Shown: positions 27,404-36,515 of the stretch, one piece after another
Layout of the letters: every line of letters starts with the position of its first letter
Numbering within the stretch: position 1 is the first letter of the stretch
Assembly (NCBI GenBank): GCA_903852755.1
Contig: CAINRS010000124.1
Span: 1 to 57,108, forward strand
DNA length: 57,108 nt
Direction of reading: 5' to 3'
Source of the DNA: an uncultured Actinomycetes bacterium
GTDB taxonomy: Bacteria > Actinomycetota > Acidimicrobiia > Acidimicrobiales > Microtrichaceae
The notes under the pieces: generated by a model
Told to the model about the DNA's origin: nothing
Seen by the model: only the letters and a program-made list of their open reading frames with translations
Databases searched by the model: none
Position numbers and translations under genes: made by a program

Positions 27404-30058
27404 GTGACCGATGAACCGACAGACGTGCCCGACGATGCAGCGGGCGACCGACCGGGGGATGTGACGCCCGCCGACGACGCGGGATCCGCCGTCGATGCCG
27501 GATCCGCCGACGACCCCGGAATCGGGGGAGCCATCGAGCCGATCGAGATCCAACAGGAGATGGAGCAGTCCTTCCTGGACTACGCCATGTCGGTCATCGT
27601 GTCCCGGGCGCTGCCCGATGTCCGGGATGGTCTCAAGCCCGTGCACCGCAGGATCCTCTGGGCGATGCACGAGGGCGGACTCCGCCCGGACCGGAACCAC
27701 CGGAAGTGCGCCACGGTCGTCGGCGACGTGATCGGCAAGTACCACCCGCACGGTGACTCCGCCGTCTACGACGCGCTGGTCCGCATGGGCCAGGACTTCT
27801 CGCTCCGGCACCCGCTGATTGATCCGCACGGGAACTTCGGTTCACCCTCGGACCCGCCGGCGGCCTACCGGTACACCGAGTGCAGGCTCACGTCCCTGGC
27901 CCAGCAGATGCTCGCCGACATCGACGAGGAGACGGTCGACTTCGTCGCCAACTTCGACGGCTCGACCGAGGAACCGACGGTGCTCCCGGCCCGGTTCCCG
28001 AACCTGCTGGTCAACGGGTCACAGGGCATCGCCGTCGGCATGGCGACGAGCATTCCGCCCCACAACCTCGGTGAGGTGATCGACGCCGCCGTCCACCTGA
28101 TCGAGCACCCCGACGCGACCACGGACGAACTGATGGCGTTCGTACAGGGCCCGGACTTCCCGACGGGTGCCCAGATCATGGGTCGGGCCGGTCTGGTCTC
28201 CGCCTTCCGGACCGGCCGGGGGTCGATCAAGCTCCGCGCCCGGGCGGAGATCGAGGAGGGTCCCCGCAACGAGCGGATCGTCGTGACGGAGATCCCGTAC
28301 CAGACGTCGGTGGAGCAGATCGAGGAGAAGATAGCGGAGCTGGTCAACAGCAAGGTGCTCGAGGGGATCCGTGAGCTCCGCAACGAGAGTGCTCGGGGCC
28401 GCACCAGGTTCATCATCGAGCTCAAGCGGGACGCGCCTGCCAACGTGGTGCTGAACAACCTCTACAAGCACACGCCGATGCAGACGTCGTTCCCGGTGAA
28501 CATGGTGGCGCTCGTCGACGGCGTACCTCACACACTCACGCTGCGCGACGCCCTGGTGCACTACGTCGAGCACCAGGTCGAGGTGATTCGACGTCGGTCG
28601 GAGTTCCGTCTGGCGAAGGCTCGACGCCGGGAGCACATCGTCGAGGGGTTCCTCCGGGCGCTGGACCTGATCGAGGAGATCATCGTTGCGATCCGGGCAT
28701 CCGAGGACCGTGCCGCAGCGATCGCAGCCCTCCAGGCCGATGCGTTCGGCTTCTCCGAGATCCAGGCGACGGAGATCGTCGACATGCGGCTGTCGACGCT
28801 GACCCGTCTGGGGCGCGAGCGGCTCGAGGAGGAGCTGTCCCAGCTCCGGGCGACCATCGCCGAGCTCGAGTCGATCCTCTCCGACGAAGGGGTGCTCCGT
28901 CGGGTCATCGTCACCGAGCTCGGCGAGGTGCGCGAGGAGTTCGCGACCGAGCGGCGGTCCACCCTCGAGGTCGACGAGGGTGACCTCGACATCGAGGACC
29001 TGATCGACGACGAGGAGGTCGTCGTCGTGATGACCGCCCGGGGGTACATCAAGACGGTGGCCACCGACGCGTTCCGGGCCCAGGGCCGAGGTGGGGTGGG
29101 TGTGGCCGGGGCCCGCCTCAAGGATGAGGACTACGTCACCGAGCTGATCCACACCTCGGCCCACGCCTACCTGCTGTTCTTCTCGAACCTGGGACGGGTC
29201 TACCGGCTCAAGGCGCACCGGATCCCGATGAAGGACCGGACGGCCCAGGGGATCGCGCTCGTGAACCTGTTGAACCTGGCACCGGAGGAGCGGATCCAGA
29301 CGATCATCGACACGCGGGACTACGAGACGAATCGGTTCCTGTTCTTCGTGACACGGTCCGGGACGGTCAAGAAGACGCGTTTCACCGCCTACGACTCGTC
29401 GCTCAAGACCGGACTGATCGCGATCGCGCTGCGCGACGGTGACGAACTGGTCCGGGTGATCCCGACCTCGGGCGAGGACGACATCGTGGTGGTGTCGGAG
29501 TCCGGGAAGGGCATCCGGTTCGCCGAGGACGACGTCCGGGAGATGGGCCGGGCGACGACGGGCGTCCGAGGCATGCGGCTCACCGGTGACGACCGCGTGG
29601 TCGGCGCCGACGCCGTGAGGCCGGGACAGGTCGTGCTGACCGTGACCGCCACCGGATTCGGGAAGCGGACCGTCGTCGACGCCCTGAGTCGGCAGGGCCG
29701 GGGTGGACAGGGCATGCGGATCCACCGGATCAAGGATGACCGTGGCCGCCTCGTGACCGGGCTCCTGGTCGACGACGAGGACCACCTGCTCCTGGTCAGT
29801 GACGGCGGTGTCGTCATCCGGACCTCGGCAGCGGAGATCTCGATGCAGGGCCGGGACGCCACTGGGGTGAGGGTCATGAACGTCGGTGACGATGGTCGCG
29901 TGGCAGCCGTGGCGCGGGTACCCGCCGGCGAGGCCGACGATGAGGCCGACGACGAGGACGGGTCCGGGTCCGCAGAGGCGGTCATCGGGGCCGATGCCGG
30001 TGGTGCGTCTCCGACGGACGTCGCAGAGCAGGGTGGACCGACGCCCGATCCCGGTTGA
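27404..30058 (+). CDS. gyrA: DNA gyrase subunit A
   Basis: An 884-residue breakage-reunion subunit. An acidic N-terminal extension of about 45 residues comes first. The quinolone-region segment GKYHPHGDSAVYDALVRMGQ keeps Ser and Asp at the E. coli 83 and 87 positions. The catalytic Tyr lies in AAYRYTECRL. The C-terminal pinwheel domain contains GRGGVGVAG (GyrA-box-like, near 562-570) and ends in an acidic tail. No intein is present. The TGA stop overlaps a TTG start of the next gene. Confidence 0.97.
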   Translation: MTDEPTDVPDDAAGDRPGDVTPADDAGSAVDAGSADDPGIGGAIEPIEIQQEMEQSFLDYAMSVIVSRALPDVRDGLKPVHRRILWAMHEGGLRPDRNHRKCATVVGDVIGKYHPHGDSAVYDALVRMGQDFSLRHPLIDPHGNFGSPSDPPAAYRYTECRLTSLAQQMLADIDEETVDFVANFDGSTEEPTVLPARFPNLLVNGSQGIAVGMATSIPPHNLGEVIDAAVHLIEHPDATTDELMAFVQGPDFPTGAQIMGRAGLVSAFRTGRGSIKLRARAEIEEGPRNERIVVTEIPYQTSVEQIEEKIAELVNSKVLEGIRELRNESARGRTRFIIELKRDAPANVVLNNLYKHTPMQTSFPVNMVALVDGVPHTLTLRDALVHYVEHQVEVIRRRSEFRLAKARRREHIVEGFLRALDLIEEIIVAIRASEDRAAAIAALQADAFGFSEIQATEIVDMRLSTLTRLGRERLEEELSQLRATIAELESILSDEGVLRRVIVTELGEVREEFATERRSTLEVDEGDLDIEDLIDDEEVVVVMTARGYIKTVATDAFRAQGRGGVGVAGARLKDEDYVTELIHTSAHAYLLFFSNLGRVYRLKAHRIPMKDRTAQGIALVNLLNLAPEERIQTIIDTRDYETNRFLFFVTRSGTVKKTRFTAYDSSLKTGLIAIALRDGDELVRVIPTSGEDDIVVVSESGKGIRFAEDDVREMGRATTGVRGMRLTGDDRVVGADAVRPGQVVLTVTATGFGKRTVVDALSRQGRGGQGMRIHRIKDDRGRLVTGLLVDDEDHLLLVSDGGVVIRTSAAEISMQGRDATGVRVMNVGDDGRVAAVARVPAGEADDEADDEDGSGSAEAVIGADAGGASPTDVAEQGGPTPDPG

Positions 30059-30474
30059 CGTCGGTGGCGGAGGTCCTCCGGTTGGTTCTGCAGAGGTCGG
30101 CTCGGTCCGACCTCGGTCGACGGCCGTGGTGTCGCCACTGGACGGAGCGGGGAGCCGCCACCGTCCCGGTGCTCGTCGGAGCAGTGGCGCTGTCACTGGT
30201 GGGTGCGGCCGGCCTGGGCAGGGCGGCGGCGGTGACCGCCTCGGTGGCCCGGGTGCAGTCGATCGCCGACCTGACGGCGTGTGCCGGTGTGGTTGGGGGT
30301 GCACCTGCGGCGGGCCGCATCGCTGCGGCCAACGGCGCAGTGGTGGAGTCCTTCCACGTCGACGGAGCGGTGGTGTCCGTCGACGTCGCCCGGGTCGGGG
30401 TGGTCCGCTCCGCGACGGCGCGTCCAGCACGGGGCGACCGCGGGAGCGCAGCGGTGCCGGACGGTGCCGGGTGA
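30055..30474 (+). CDS. TadE-like / Rv3654c-type small secreted protein
   Basis: A 139-residue protein with a basic N terminus, a RGAATVPVLVG motif and one hydrophobic helix (about 36-60) resembling TadE/pilin-like class III leaders, followed by a small domain (AAGRIAAANGAVVESFHVDG) matching the TadE-like helicase/secretion neighbourhood family. It starts with TTG at 30055, overlapping the gyrA stop (TTGA). No pilus genes are in this window, so its partners are elsewhere or it acts alone. The family call is moderately sure and the function unknown. Confidence 0.6.
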   Translation: MTSVAEVLRLVLQRSARSDLGRRPWCRHWTERGAATVPVLVGAVALSLVGAAGLGRAAAVTASVARVQSIADLTACAGVVGGAPAAGRIAAANGAVVESFHVDGAVVSVDVARVGVVRSATARPARGDRGSAAVPDGAG

Positions 30475-30525
30475 TGCTCCGACCGGGTCCTGTTCCCTCG
30501 CGACGGGTTCACTAGGCTCGCCACC

Positions 30526-31308
30526 GTGAGCAACCCGTCGTCATCGGACCAGCCGGAACCGACCGGTACACGAGGCCAGGGGTCCGGTGGGCGGCGCCCG
30601 GGAGCCACCGGGTCGGGCGGATCCACCGGTCGGCCGGTGCCGTCGACCGGTGGCTCGGCCGGTGGCTCGTCCGGCAGGCCGGGCGGCGGTTCGGGGGGCG
30701 GTTCGAGGGGCGGGAAGGTCCCTCCCTCGGGTCAACGGTCCACCGGGACGACCTCGACGAGGCCGGCTCCCTCGGGTGGGCCCTCGGCTGCTCCGACGGC
30801 GCCCCCTGCAGCATCCGGTCCGCGGTCGGGCGACGCGACCACCGTCGGCACCCGGACCGGGACGGTCGCACCGGCGTCGGTCGCTGCGGGCACCGAGGAG
30901 GAGACCAGCCGCCGCATCATGGGCTACCGCCGCCAGCGGTTCGAGGCCCGCAAGGTCCGGCGGCTCATCCGGCACATCGACCCGTGGTCCGCGCTCAAGC
31001 TCGCTGTGCTCGTGTCGCTCTCGCTCTGGCTCATCACCATGATCTCGGCGGTCATCCTCTGGACCGTCGCCCGGAACGCCGGGACGATCGGCAGCCTCGA
31101 GGAGTTCGTCAACTCGACGTTCTCGCTGCAGGACTGGAAGCTCGACGGCGACTTCCTGTTCCGCCAGTTCGCGCTCGTGAGCCTGCTCGGGTACCTGGGC
31201 CTGGCGGTCGCGACGGTGGTGGCGACGCTGGTGTTCAACCTCATCAGCGACATCATCGGCGGCGTCTGGGTCTCGGTCATCGAGGAGGAGACCGCCCGGC
31301 CGATGTGA
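30526..31308 (+). CDS. DUF3566 family membrane protein
   Basis: A 260-residue protein in the Rv0007 position after gyrA. The N-terminal 125 residues are Gly/Ser/Thr/Pro-rich and disordered. The C-terminal 135 are the DUF3566 core, with an Arg-rich stretch (YRRQRFEARKVRRLIRHID) and two membrane helices (about 163-188 and 225-250). GTG at 30526 lies after the tad-like gene. The tRNA-Ile gene follows about 100 bp later, as in mycobacteria. The function is not known; it is conserved across actinobacteria next to gyrase. Confidence 0.85.
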   Translation: MSNPSSSDQPEPTGTRGQGSGGRRPGATGSGGSTGRPVPSTGGSAGGSSGRPGGGSGGGSRGGKVPPSGQRSTGTTSTRPAPSGGPSAAPTAPPAASGPRSGDATTVGTRTGTVAPASVAAGTEEETSRRIMGYRRQRFEARKVRRLIRHIDPWSALKLAVLVSLSLWLITMISAVILWTVARNAGTIGSLEEFVNSTFSLQDWKLDGDFLFRQFALVSLLGYLGLAVATVVATLVFNLISDIIGGVWVSVIEEETARPM

Positions 31309-31405
31309 TGGCCACGACGGCCTCGGTCCCGTCCCGGGACCGGGGCGGCTTGCGGGCGTTCCGCGGTGGTCGGTTACGCTGGCGCTCCGCTGCGGTCGCA
31401 GCCCC

Positions 31406-31479
<74 letters not shown>

Positions 31480-31566
31480 CTGCACCCGGTGACCACCTCG
31501 GCGCCGGGTCCACCGGGGTCCGGCCTCGCCGGTCGGACGACCCGGTCACGGGCAGGAGGATCAGCC

Positions 31567-31704
31567 GTGCGTGGAGTCCGACGGGCCGTGCTCGCCCTGT
31601 GCTTCGGTGTCGCCGGAGCGGTGCTGCTGCGGCTGGTCGGGGGCTCCGCGACCGTGCCCGAGCGGGGCGGGTGGCGTGAGCTCGAGGGTCCGGAGCTGCG
31701 GTGA
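31567..31704 (+). CDS. Small membrane-anchored protein (hypothetical)
   Basis: A 45-residue reading frame from GTG 31567 with an Arg-rich start, a hydrophobic stretch at about 7-24 (AVLALCFGVAGAVLLRLV) and a polar tail. Its stop overlaps the start of the next gene (GTGA at 31701-31704), which favours it being translated. I do not recognise a family. Confidence 0.4.
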   Translation: MRGVRRAVLALCFGVAGAVLLRLVGGSATVPERGGWRELEGPELR

Positions 31705-32759
31705 GCACCGCCCCCCGTGTGGTCGTGGTCGGTGCCGGTGTGGTCGGTGCCCGGGTGACCAGGGAGCTCCTGGGACCGCTCGCGGATGGCGGGCCGGCGG
31801 TGTCCTCGGTCCGACTCGTCGGTCGGCGTCCGGCCCGACTCTCGGCGCTCGCCGGTGCGTTCGGTTCCCGGGTGGAGTTGGTCGAGCGTGACCGGATGGA
31901 CCGGGCGAGCCTCGCCGGTGCCGACGTCGTCGTGGTCGCCCGGGCTGCCGGGGACCAGTTCGACGTGGCTGATCAGGCAGTGGCCGCCGGCGCCCACGTG
32001 GTCACCACGTCCGACGACCTCGAGGAGTGCCGGGCGCTGCTCGCCCTGGACGACCGGGCGTCCGCAGCGGGTCGGTCCGTGTCGATCGGGGCGGTCATGG
32101 CCCCCGGCCTCAGCTGCCTGCTGACCCGTCACGCTGCGGGACTGCTCGACGGCATCGACGAGGTGCACGTCGCCCGACTCGGAGCCGGTGGTCCGTCCTG
32201 CGCGCGCCAGCGCCGCCGGGCCCTGCGCGGCACGGCGACGGAGCTCCGGGACCGGTCCTGGTCCGACCGACCGGGGTTCAGCGGTCGGGAGCTCGTCTGG
32301 TTCCCGGATCCGATCGGAGGTGCGGACTGCTACCGGGCTGAGCTGCCCGATCCGCTGCTCCTGGTCGACGCCGTACCGGGCGTGCGCCGGGCCACCGCTC
32401 GGCTCGCCGCCTCACGTGTCGACCGGTGCACGTTCTGGTTGCCGATGTTCGTCGGCCCACCCGACGAGGGGGCCCCGGGCGCGGTTCGGGTGGAGGTCCG
32501 GGGACACCGTGCCGGCCAGCGACACGACGTCGTCTACGGAGTGTTCGACCGGCCGGCGGTGGCAGCGGCGGCGACCGCTGCGGTCGTGACGCTCCAGCTC
32601 GCCGCCGGGAGAGGTCCGGTGGGAGCGCACGGCCTCGCTGCGTGGACCGACCCGCTCCCGATCCTGCTGGAACTGGCTCGTCGAGGGGTCCGGGCGGCGG
32701 TGTTCGAGGGGAGTCGGGAGTTCGGGGTACGCGGGGATGACACCACGCTGAGTGGTTGA
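31701..32759 (+). CDS. Saccharopine-dehydrogenase-like NAD(P)-binding protein
   Basis: A 352-residue protein with an N-terminal Rossmann fold (RVVVVGAGVVGARVTRELL, residues 6-24) and the family's helix-strand pattern (GADVVVVARAAG, AGAHVVTTSDD). The catalytic C-terminal part is diverged, so the substrate is unknown. GTG at 31701 overlaps the small upstream frame. It is followed by a GC-rich hairpin and the sigma-factor gene. Confidence 0.72.
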   Translation: MSTAPRVVVVGAGVVGARVTRELLGPLADGGPAVSSVRLVGRRPARLSALAGAFGSRVELVERDRMDRASLAGADVVVVARAAGDQFDVADQAVAAGAHVVTTSDDLEECRALLALDDRASAAGRSVSIGAVMAPGLSCLLTRHAAGLLDGIDEVHVARLGAGGPSCARQRRRALRGTATELRDRSWSDRPGFSGRELVWFPDPIGGADCYRAELPDPLLLVDAVPGVRRATARLAASRVDRCTFWLPMFVGPPDEGAPGAVRVEVRGHRAGQRHDVVYGVFDRPAVAAAATAAVVTLQLAAGRGPVGAHGLAAWTDPLPILLELARRGVRAAVFEGSREFGVRGDDTTLSG

Positions 32760-32775
32760 CCGGACGGAGGTACCC

Positions 32776-32790
32776 CGCCCCGACGGGGCG
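32776..32790 (+). terminator. Short GC hairpin after the saccharopine-dehydrogenase-like gene
   Basis: CGCCCC and GGGGCG are complementary around GAC. It begins 17 bp after the stop. A T5 run follows only 25 bp later, so terminator function is uncertain. Confidence 0.3.
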
Positions 32791-32834
32791 TCTCGACCGC
32801 TCTGGGTGGCGAGCACTTTTTCCGGGAATTTCCC

Positions 32835-32863
32835 TCAAGTCCGAGGGGGGAAGTTGCCGATGA
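32835..32863 (+). promoter_or_regulatory. Possible sigma-28-type promoter at the start of the FliA-like gene
   Basis: TCAAGTCC (32835-32842) and GCCGATGA (32856-32863) resemble the FliA/WhiG promoter halves TAAAGTTT and GCCGATAA, with a 13-base gap (11 in E. coli). The second half overlaps the ATG at 32860. If used, the true start codon would be further downstream. Confidence 0.4.
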
Positions 32864-33840
32864 ACTCCCGTCGTGTCGCTGGGCCGCGGCGGGAACCGAC
32901 CCCACCCAGGGGGTCGGCCGGGCGAACAGGGGTGGGCGTGGACGATCCAGGTGGGCGACCCTCGAGGACCCGTCGTGTGGGGAACGACGGTCGCGCGGTC
33001 GCAGGCGACGATCTGGTCGAGGAGCACCTCGACCTGGTCGGTCAGATCGTGCACCAGGTGGCCGCCCGCTTCCCATCGCACGTCGACCGCGACGAGCTGC
33101 TCCGTGCCGGGATGCTCGGGCTCGTCGAGGCGGCCCGACGGTACGACGGTGATCGTTCGATCCCTTTCGCCCGGTACGCCGCCCGCCGCATCCACGGTGC
33201 CGTGCTCGACGCGGTGCGGGCCGTGGACTGGGCCCCCCGGTCGATCCGTCGCCGGGCCCGGGAGGTCGAGCGCACCGAGGCCGAGCTCGCCATCCGGCTC
33301 CGTCGGTCGCCGACGATCGAGGAGACCGCGGCGCACCTCGGTGTCGACCGGTCAGAACTCCGCCGTGTCCGGGACGGCGTCGTCCGGGCGGCGGTCCTCG
33401 GCCTGGAGGTGCCCTCGGCCGACCCGGACCGCGGTCCCGTCACCGACTACCTGGTCGACGACCACGGGGTGGACCCGTGCGAGGACCTCGAGCGTCGCGA
33501 GCTGTACTCCTACGTTCGGTCCGCCGTGGCTCGCCTCTCGGATCGTCACCGGGCCGTCGTGGTCGGGTACTTCATCGAGCACCGGAGCTCCGAGGAGCTC
33601 GCCCGGTCACTCGGCGTGACGGTCTCGCGGGTGTCGCAGCTCCGGAGCGAGGCGCTCGCCACCATGCGGCGGGGGATCGAGGCGCAGTACGACCCTGCAC
33701 CGTCGGCCACCGAACGGCGCGGCGTGGTCGCCCGCCGCCGGGCCGCCTACGCCGAGTCGATCCGGACCTCGGCAGCGGACGGTCTGCTCACCGACGACCT
33801 CACCGAGGAGGAGTTCCTCTCGATCGTCGCCTCGATCTGA
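32860..33840 (+). CDS. FliA/WhiG-type RNA polymerase sigma factor
   Basis: A 326-residue sigma-70 family factor lacking region 1. Region 2 begins near residue 50 (LVEEHLDLVGQIVHQVAARF, ELLRAGMLGLVEAARRYD) and continues with PFARYAARRIHGAVLDAVR. Region 3 follows (APRSIRRRAREVERTEAEL). Region 4 is LSDRHRAVVVGYFIEHRSSE then LARSLGVTVSRVSQLRSEAL. A C-terminal extension of about 55 residues is uncommon. The first 45 residues are low complexity, so GTG at 32932 or 32938 could be the real start. No flagellar gene is in this window, so targets are unknown. It converges on the HisN-type gene. Confidence 0.88.
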   Translation: MNSRRVAGPRREPTPPRGSAGRTGVGVDDPGGRPSRTRRVGNDGRAVAGDDLVEEHLDLVGQIVHQVAARFPSHVDRDELLRAGMLGLVEAARRYDGDRSIPFARYAARRIHGAVLDAVRAVDWAPRSIRRRAREVERTEAELAIRLRRSPTIEETAAHLGVDRSELRRVRDGVVRAAVLGLEVPSADPDRGPVTDYLVDDHGVDPCEDLERRELYSYVRSAVARLSDRHRAVVVGYFIEHRSSEELARSLGVTVSRVSQLRSEALATMRRGIEAQYDPAPSATERRGVVARRRAAYAESIRTSAADGLLTDDLTEEEFLSIVASI

Positions 33841-33847
33841 CCCGGGT

Positions 33848-33897
33848 CGGGTCGACCCGTGGCGACCTGACTCGCTTCGGTCCGGCTCACGCGGACC
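33848..33897. terminator. Palindromes between convergent genes (possible bidirectional terminator)
   Basis: A 12-bp perfect palindrome CGGGTCGACCCG (33848-33859) and a second hairpin (GGTCCG 33879-33884 / CGGACC 33892-33897) occupy the 100-bp gap between the convergent sigma and phosphatase genes. Confidence 0.35.
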
Positions 33898-33940
33898 CGA
33901 GGTGGGTGCGGGACCGCCGGACGCGTGGCCGCAGGGTGCG

Positions 33941-34750
33941 TCAGTCGGCGAGCAGCCCGAGCAGCGAGTCGTGCAGTCGTCCGTTGGTGGCGACGGCGGA
34001 GAACTCGTACTCCGGATGGTCGATGTTCGGAGTCGCAGCATCCCCGCCCGTCCACGAGGTGATCCGGCCCCCGGCCTCGGGGACGATCACGAGCAGGGGA
34101 GCGATGTCCCACCACGCGAGTGCCGGGTCGCACATGGCGTCGATGCGACCCGATGCCACCAGGGCGTAGCCGTAGGCATCGCCCCAGGTCCGGACCTCGA
34201 CGCCGGCCTGCAGGAGTCGGCCGAGTCGGTCACCGGTCCAGTCGTCGAAACTCGTGCACGACAGGTAGGCACCACGCAGGTCCGTCGTGTCCGACACGGT
34301 GCAGGACACGCCGTTCGTGAAGCACCCGAGTCCCCGGCCGGCAGCGACGGTCTCGCCGAGCGCCGGCAGGTTGACCACACCGACCGCCGGTCCGTGCGCG
34401 TCGGCGGCGAACAGCAGGTTGGAGTACGTCCCGACGCCGCGGCTGAACGCCTTCGTGCCGTCGATGGGATCGATGACCCAGGTCCGGTCGGACCGTCCGA
34501 CCACGTCGTCGTGCTCCTCGCCCCGGATGGAGTCCTCGGGATGCGCCGTCGTGATGAGCTCACGGAGCAGGGCCTCCGCCGCCCGGTCGGCCTCGGTCAC
34601 CGGCGAGCCGTCGTGCTTGTGGTCGACGTCGAGTTCGGGGTGGTTGAACCAGCGGAGCGTCAGGTCACCGGCCGCCCTAGCCCACTCGATGGCCTGGTCG
34701 AGCAGCTCCTGTTCGACGGGAGGTGTGCTGGGATCCCGGGGTGTCGGCAT
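33941..34750 (-). CDS. Inositol-monophosphatase-family enzyme, likely histidinol-phosphatase HisN
   Basis: A 269-residue Mg-dependent phosphatase. The metal-binding set is complete: TEAD (D54), GEE (E78), WVIDPIDGT (D94, D97) and WWDIAPL near 208. The N-terminal segment VDHKHDGSPVTEADRAAE is the HisN/SuhB signature. Substrate choice between histidinol phosphate, inositol phosphate and similar sugars cannot be fixed from sequence, though the HisN-like branch looks closest. The start is ATG at 34750. No other his genes are nearby. Confidence 0.85.
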   Translation of the reverse strand: MPTPRDPSTPPVEQELLDQAIEWARAAGDLTLRWFNHPELDVDHKHDGSPVTEADRAAEALLRELITTAHPEDSIRGEEHDDVVGRSDRTWVIDPIDGTKAFSRGVGTYSNLLFAADAHGPAVGVVNLPALGETVAAGRGLGCFTNGVSCTVSDTTDLRGAYLSCTSFDDWTGDRLGRLLQAGVEVRTWGDAYGYALVASGRIDAMCDPALAWWDIAPLLVIVPEAGGRITSWTGGDAATPNIDHPEYEFSAVATNGRLHDSLLGLLAD

Positions 34751-34790
34751 GGCCTGAGTCTGACGACTGCCGGACCGGCCCGCCACCCGG

Positions 34791-35399
34791 TCACCAGACG
34801 GTGTCGACGGCGCGGACGCGCCGGCCGGCGATCCACTCGTCGTCCACCCCGAGCGCCGGGCTCACCTCCACGATGGACGGCCAGGGGGGCGACTCGGAGA
34901 ATCCGAACCCGCACGCCGGCCGCAGGTCGCGCCGTTCGCCCAGGTCGACGCCGTCGACGCTCGCCCGGGCCGACGTGATGAACGAGCACCGACGGGCCTG
35001 GTACCACTCCTCGACCCCGGTCGGACTGACGCCCCAGGTGCGCACACCCATCAGGGCGTACGCGACGGGCCGCTCGAGGTACTTGGTGGCCCACCTCGGC
35101 CGGGGCGGCAGCGGGAACGACCAACCATCGGCTGCGAATCGAAGTTCGATCGGCTCGCCCTGCAGGTGGAGGTGACGGCCCGAGGCGGACACCTCGAGCG
35201 GGGTACGGCGCACCTCGTCGAACCGGTACACCGAGGTCACGAACTCCGCCGTCTCGTCGTCGGGTGCGAGCAGCACCCGGGTGCCGTCCGGCCGGGCCCA
35301 CATGACGTCGGCCGTCGGTCCGACGGGTGACTGCCGCCACACGCCCACGACGAACCGGTCGCCCGAGGCGAATCCACACGACGAGATGGTCCCGTGCAT
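34791..35399 (-). CDS. Conserved hypothetical protein
   Basis: A 202-residue protein without signal peptide or membrane helix. It is beta-rich, with many Trp/Arg residues (WSFPLPPRPRWATKYLERPV). I do not recognise the family. ATG at 35399 is chosen because the sequence upstream overlaps the divergent thioesterase region and is of low quality. It shares the strand with the HisN-type gene 40 bp downstream, so they may be cotranscribed. Confidence 0.6.
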   Translation of the reverse strand: MHGTISSCGFASGDRFVVGVWRQSPVGPTADVMWARPDGTRVLLAPDDETAEFVTSVYRFDEVRRTPLEVSASGRHLHLQGEPIELRFAADGWSFPLPPRPRWATKYLERPVAYALMGVRTWGVSPTGVEEWYQARRCSFITSARASVDGVDLGERRDLRPACGFGFSESPPWPSIVEVSPALGVDDEWIAGRRVRAVDTVW

Positions 35400-35514
35400 C
35401 TGCACGATCCGGCGGCCCACGGGGGAGAGAACCCCCGTCGCCGGGTGTCTTGTTCCCCCGGATCTTCGTGGCGCGGTCGTCCGTGGTCCGGATGGGGTTC
35501 CTGCGGCTGCGAGG

Positions 35515-36471
35515 ATGGCCCGATGCGACCACTCGGACCGCTCACGCGCCGTGTCCCCGGTGTCCGTCACGACGAAGCCGCAGGTGGCGCAGGTGGGTGA
35601 GTTCGCCGAGGTCGGACAGGTCCTCGGGCTCGAGCCCGGCGACCACGGCACCTGGATCGGCCGGGGTCCGCAGTACCCGTGGGGCGGGCTCTACGGAGGC
35701 CAGATCGTGGCGCAGGCGCTCGAGGCCGCGGGTGCCACCGTACCCGAGGGGTTCGACGTGCACTCACTGCGGGCGTACTTCATCCGTCGGGGTGACCACG
35801 AGCACGCCGTGCTGTACGAGGTCGACCCGATCCGGGACGGCCGGTCGTTCGCGACCCGCCGGGTCGTCGCCCACCAGGTGAGCGGCGCGATCCTGAACCT
35901 CGAGGCGAGCTTCCAGCGACCCGAGGCGTCCGAGGACATCGAGACCGTCCGGGCCCCACGGACGGTCCCGGGCCCCGGCGACCTCGAGCAGTCGTCGTGG
36001 AGTCCGCTGTTCGAACGGGCGATGGTGCCCGACGAGGTCGTGGCCTCACTGCCGCCCCGGGACGGGCAGGGCCGGGCCCTCGGCTGGTTCCGGACCGTCG
36101 GCCCGCCCGGCCCCCGGTCGGTCGACCACGCCGCCGCACTCGCCTACATCTCGGACGACCTGCCGACCGACGCGGTGTTCCGGGCCCGGATCGCGCACCG
36201 GCTCCAACGCGCCGGTGCCGACGGGGTGGGGACGATCCGGCCCGGTTCCGACTGGCCCGACGAGGACGACGCGAGTGTCTTCACCGCCAGCCTGGACCAC
36301 ACGATGTGGTTCCACCGTCCGGCCCGGGCCGACGAGTGGCACCTGCACGACGTCAGCTGCCACTCCTTCGCGGGCGGTCGCGGCCTGGCGATCGGCCACG
36401 TGTTCTCGACCGACGGTCTGCACGTGGCCACGCTCGCCCAGGAGGTCCTCCTGCGCCACGCCCGGGCCTGA
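35515..36471 (+). CDS. Acyl-CoA thioesterase (TesB-like double hotdog)
   Basis: An approximately 318-residue protein with two hotdog repeats. The first contains GLYGGQIVAQALEAAGATV and VHSLRAYFIRRGD; the second has FTASLDHTMWFHRPARADEW and GGRGLAIGHVFSTDG. TesB enzymes cleave acyl-CoA to free acid and CoA. The N terminus is uncertain. ATG at 35515 is the longest reasonable start, but the conserved part begins near residue 30, and GTG codons up to 35599 are possible. It converges on the hydroxylase-family gene. Confidence 0.82.
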   Translation: MARCDHSDRSRAVSPVSVTTKPQVAQVGEFAEVGQVLGLEPGDHGTWIGRGPQYPWGGLYGGQIVAQALEAAGATVPEGFDVHSLRAYFIRRGDHEHAVLYEVDPIRDGRSFATRRVVAHQVSGAILNLEASFQRPEASEDIETVRAPRTVPGPGDLEQSSWSPLFERAMVPDEVVASLPPRDGQGRALGWFRTVGPPGPRSVDHAAALAYISDDLPTDAVFRARIAHRLQRAGADGVGTIRPGSDWPDEDDASVFTASLDHTMWFHRPARADEWHLHDVSCHSFAGGRGLAIGHVFSTDGLHVATLAQEVLLRHARA

Positions 36472-36515
36472 ACGTCACGGAACCCCGGGCGATCCGGGAC
36501 GGGTCGACGCCCCGG

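Noticed and set aside
28019-30430. Minus-strand frame of about 800 codons opposite gyrA
   Set aside because: Antisense shadow of gyrA. The residue composition is noise.
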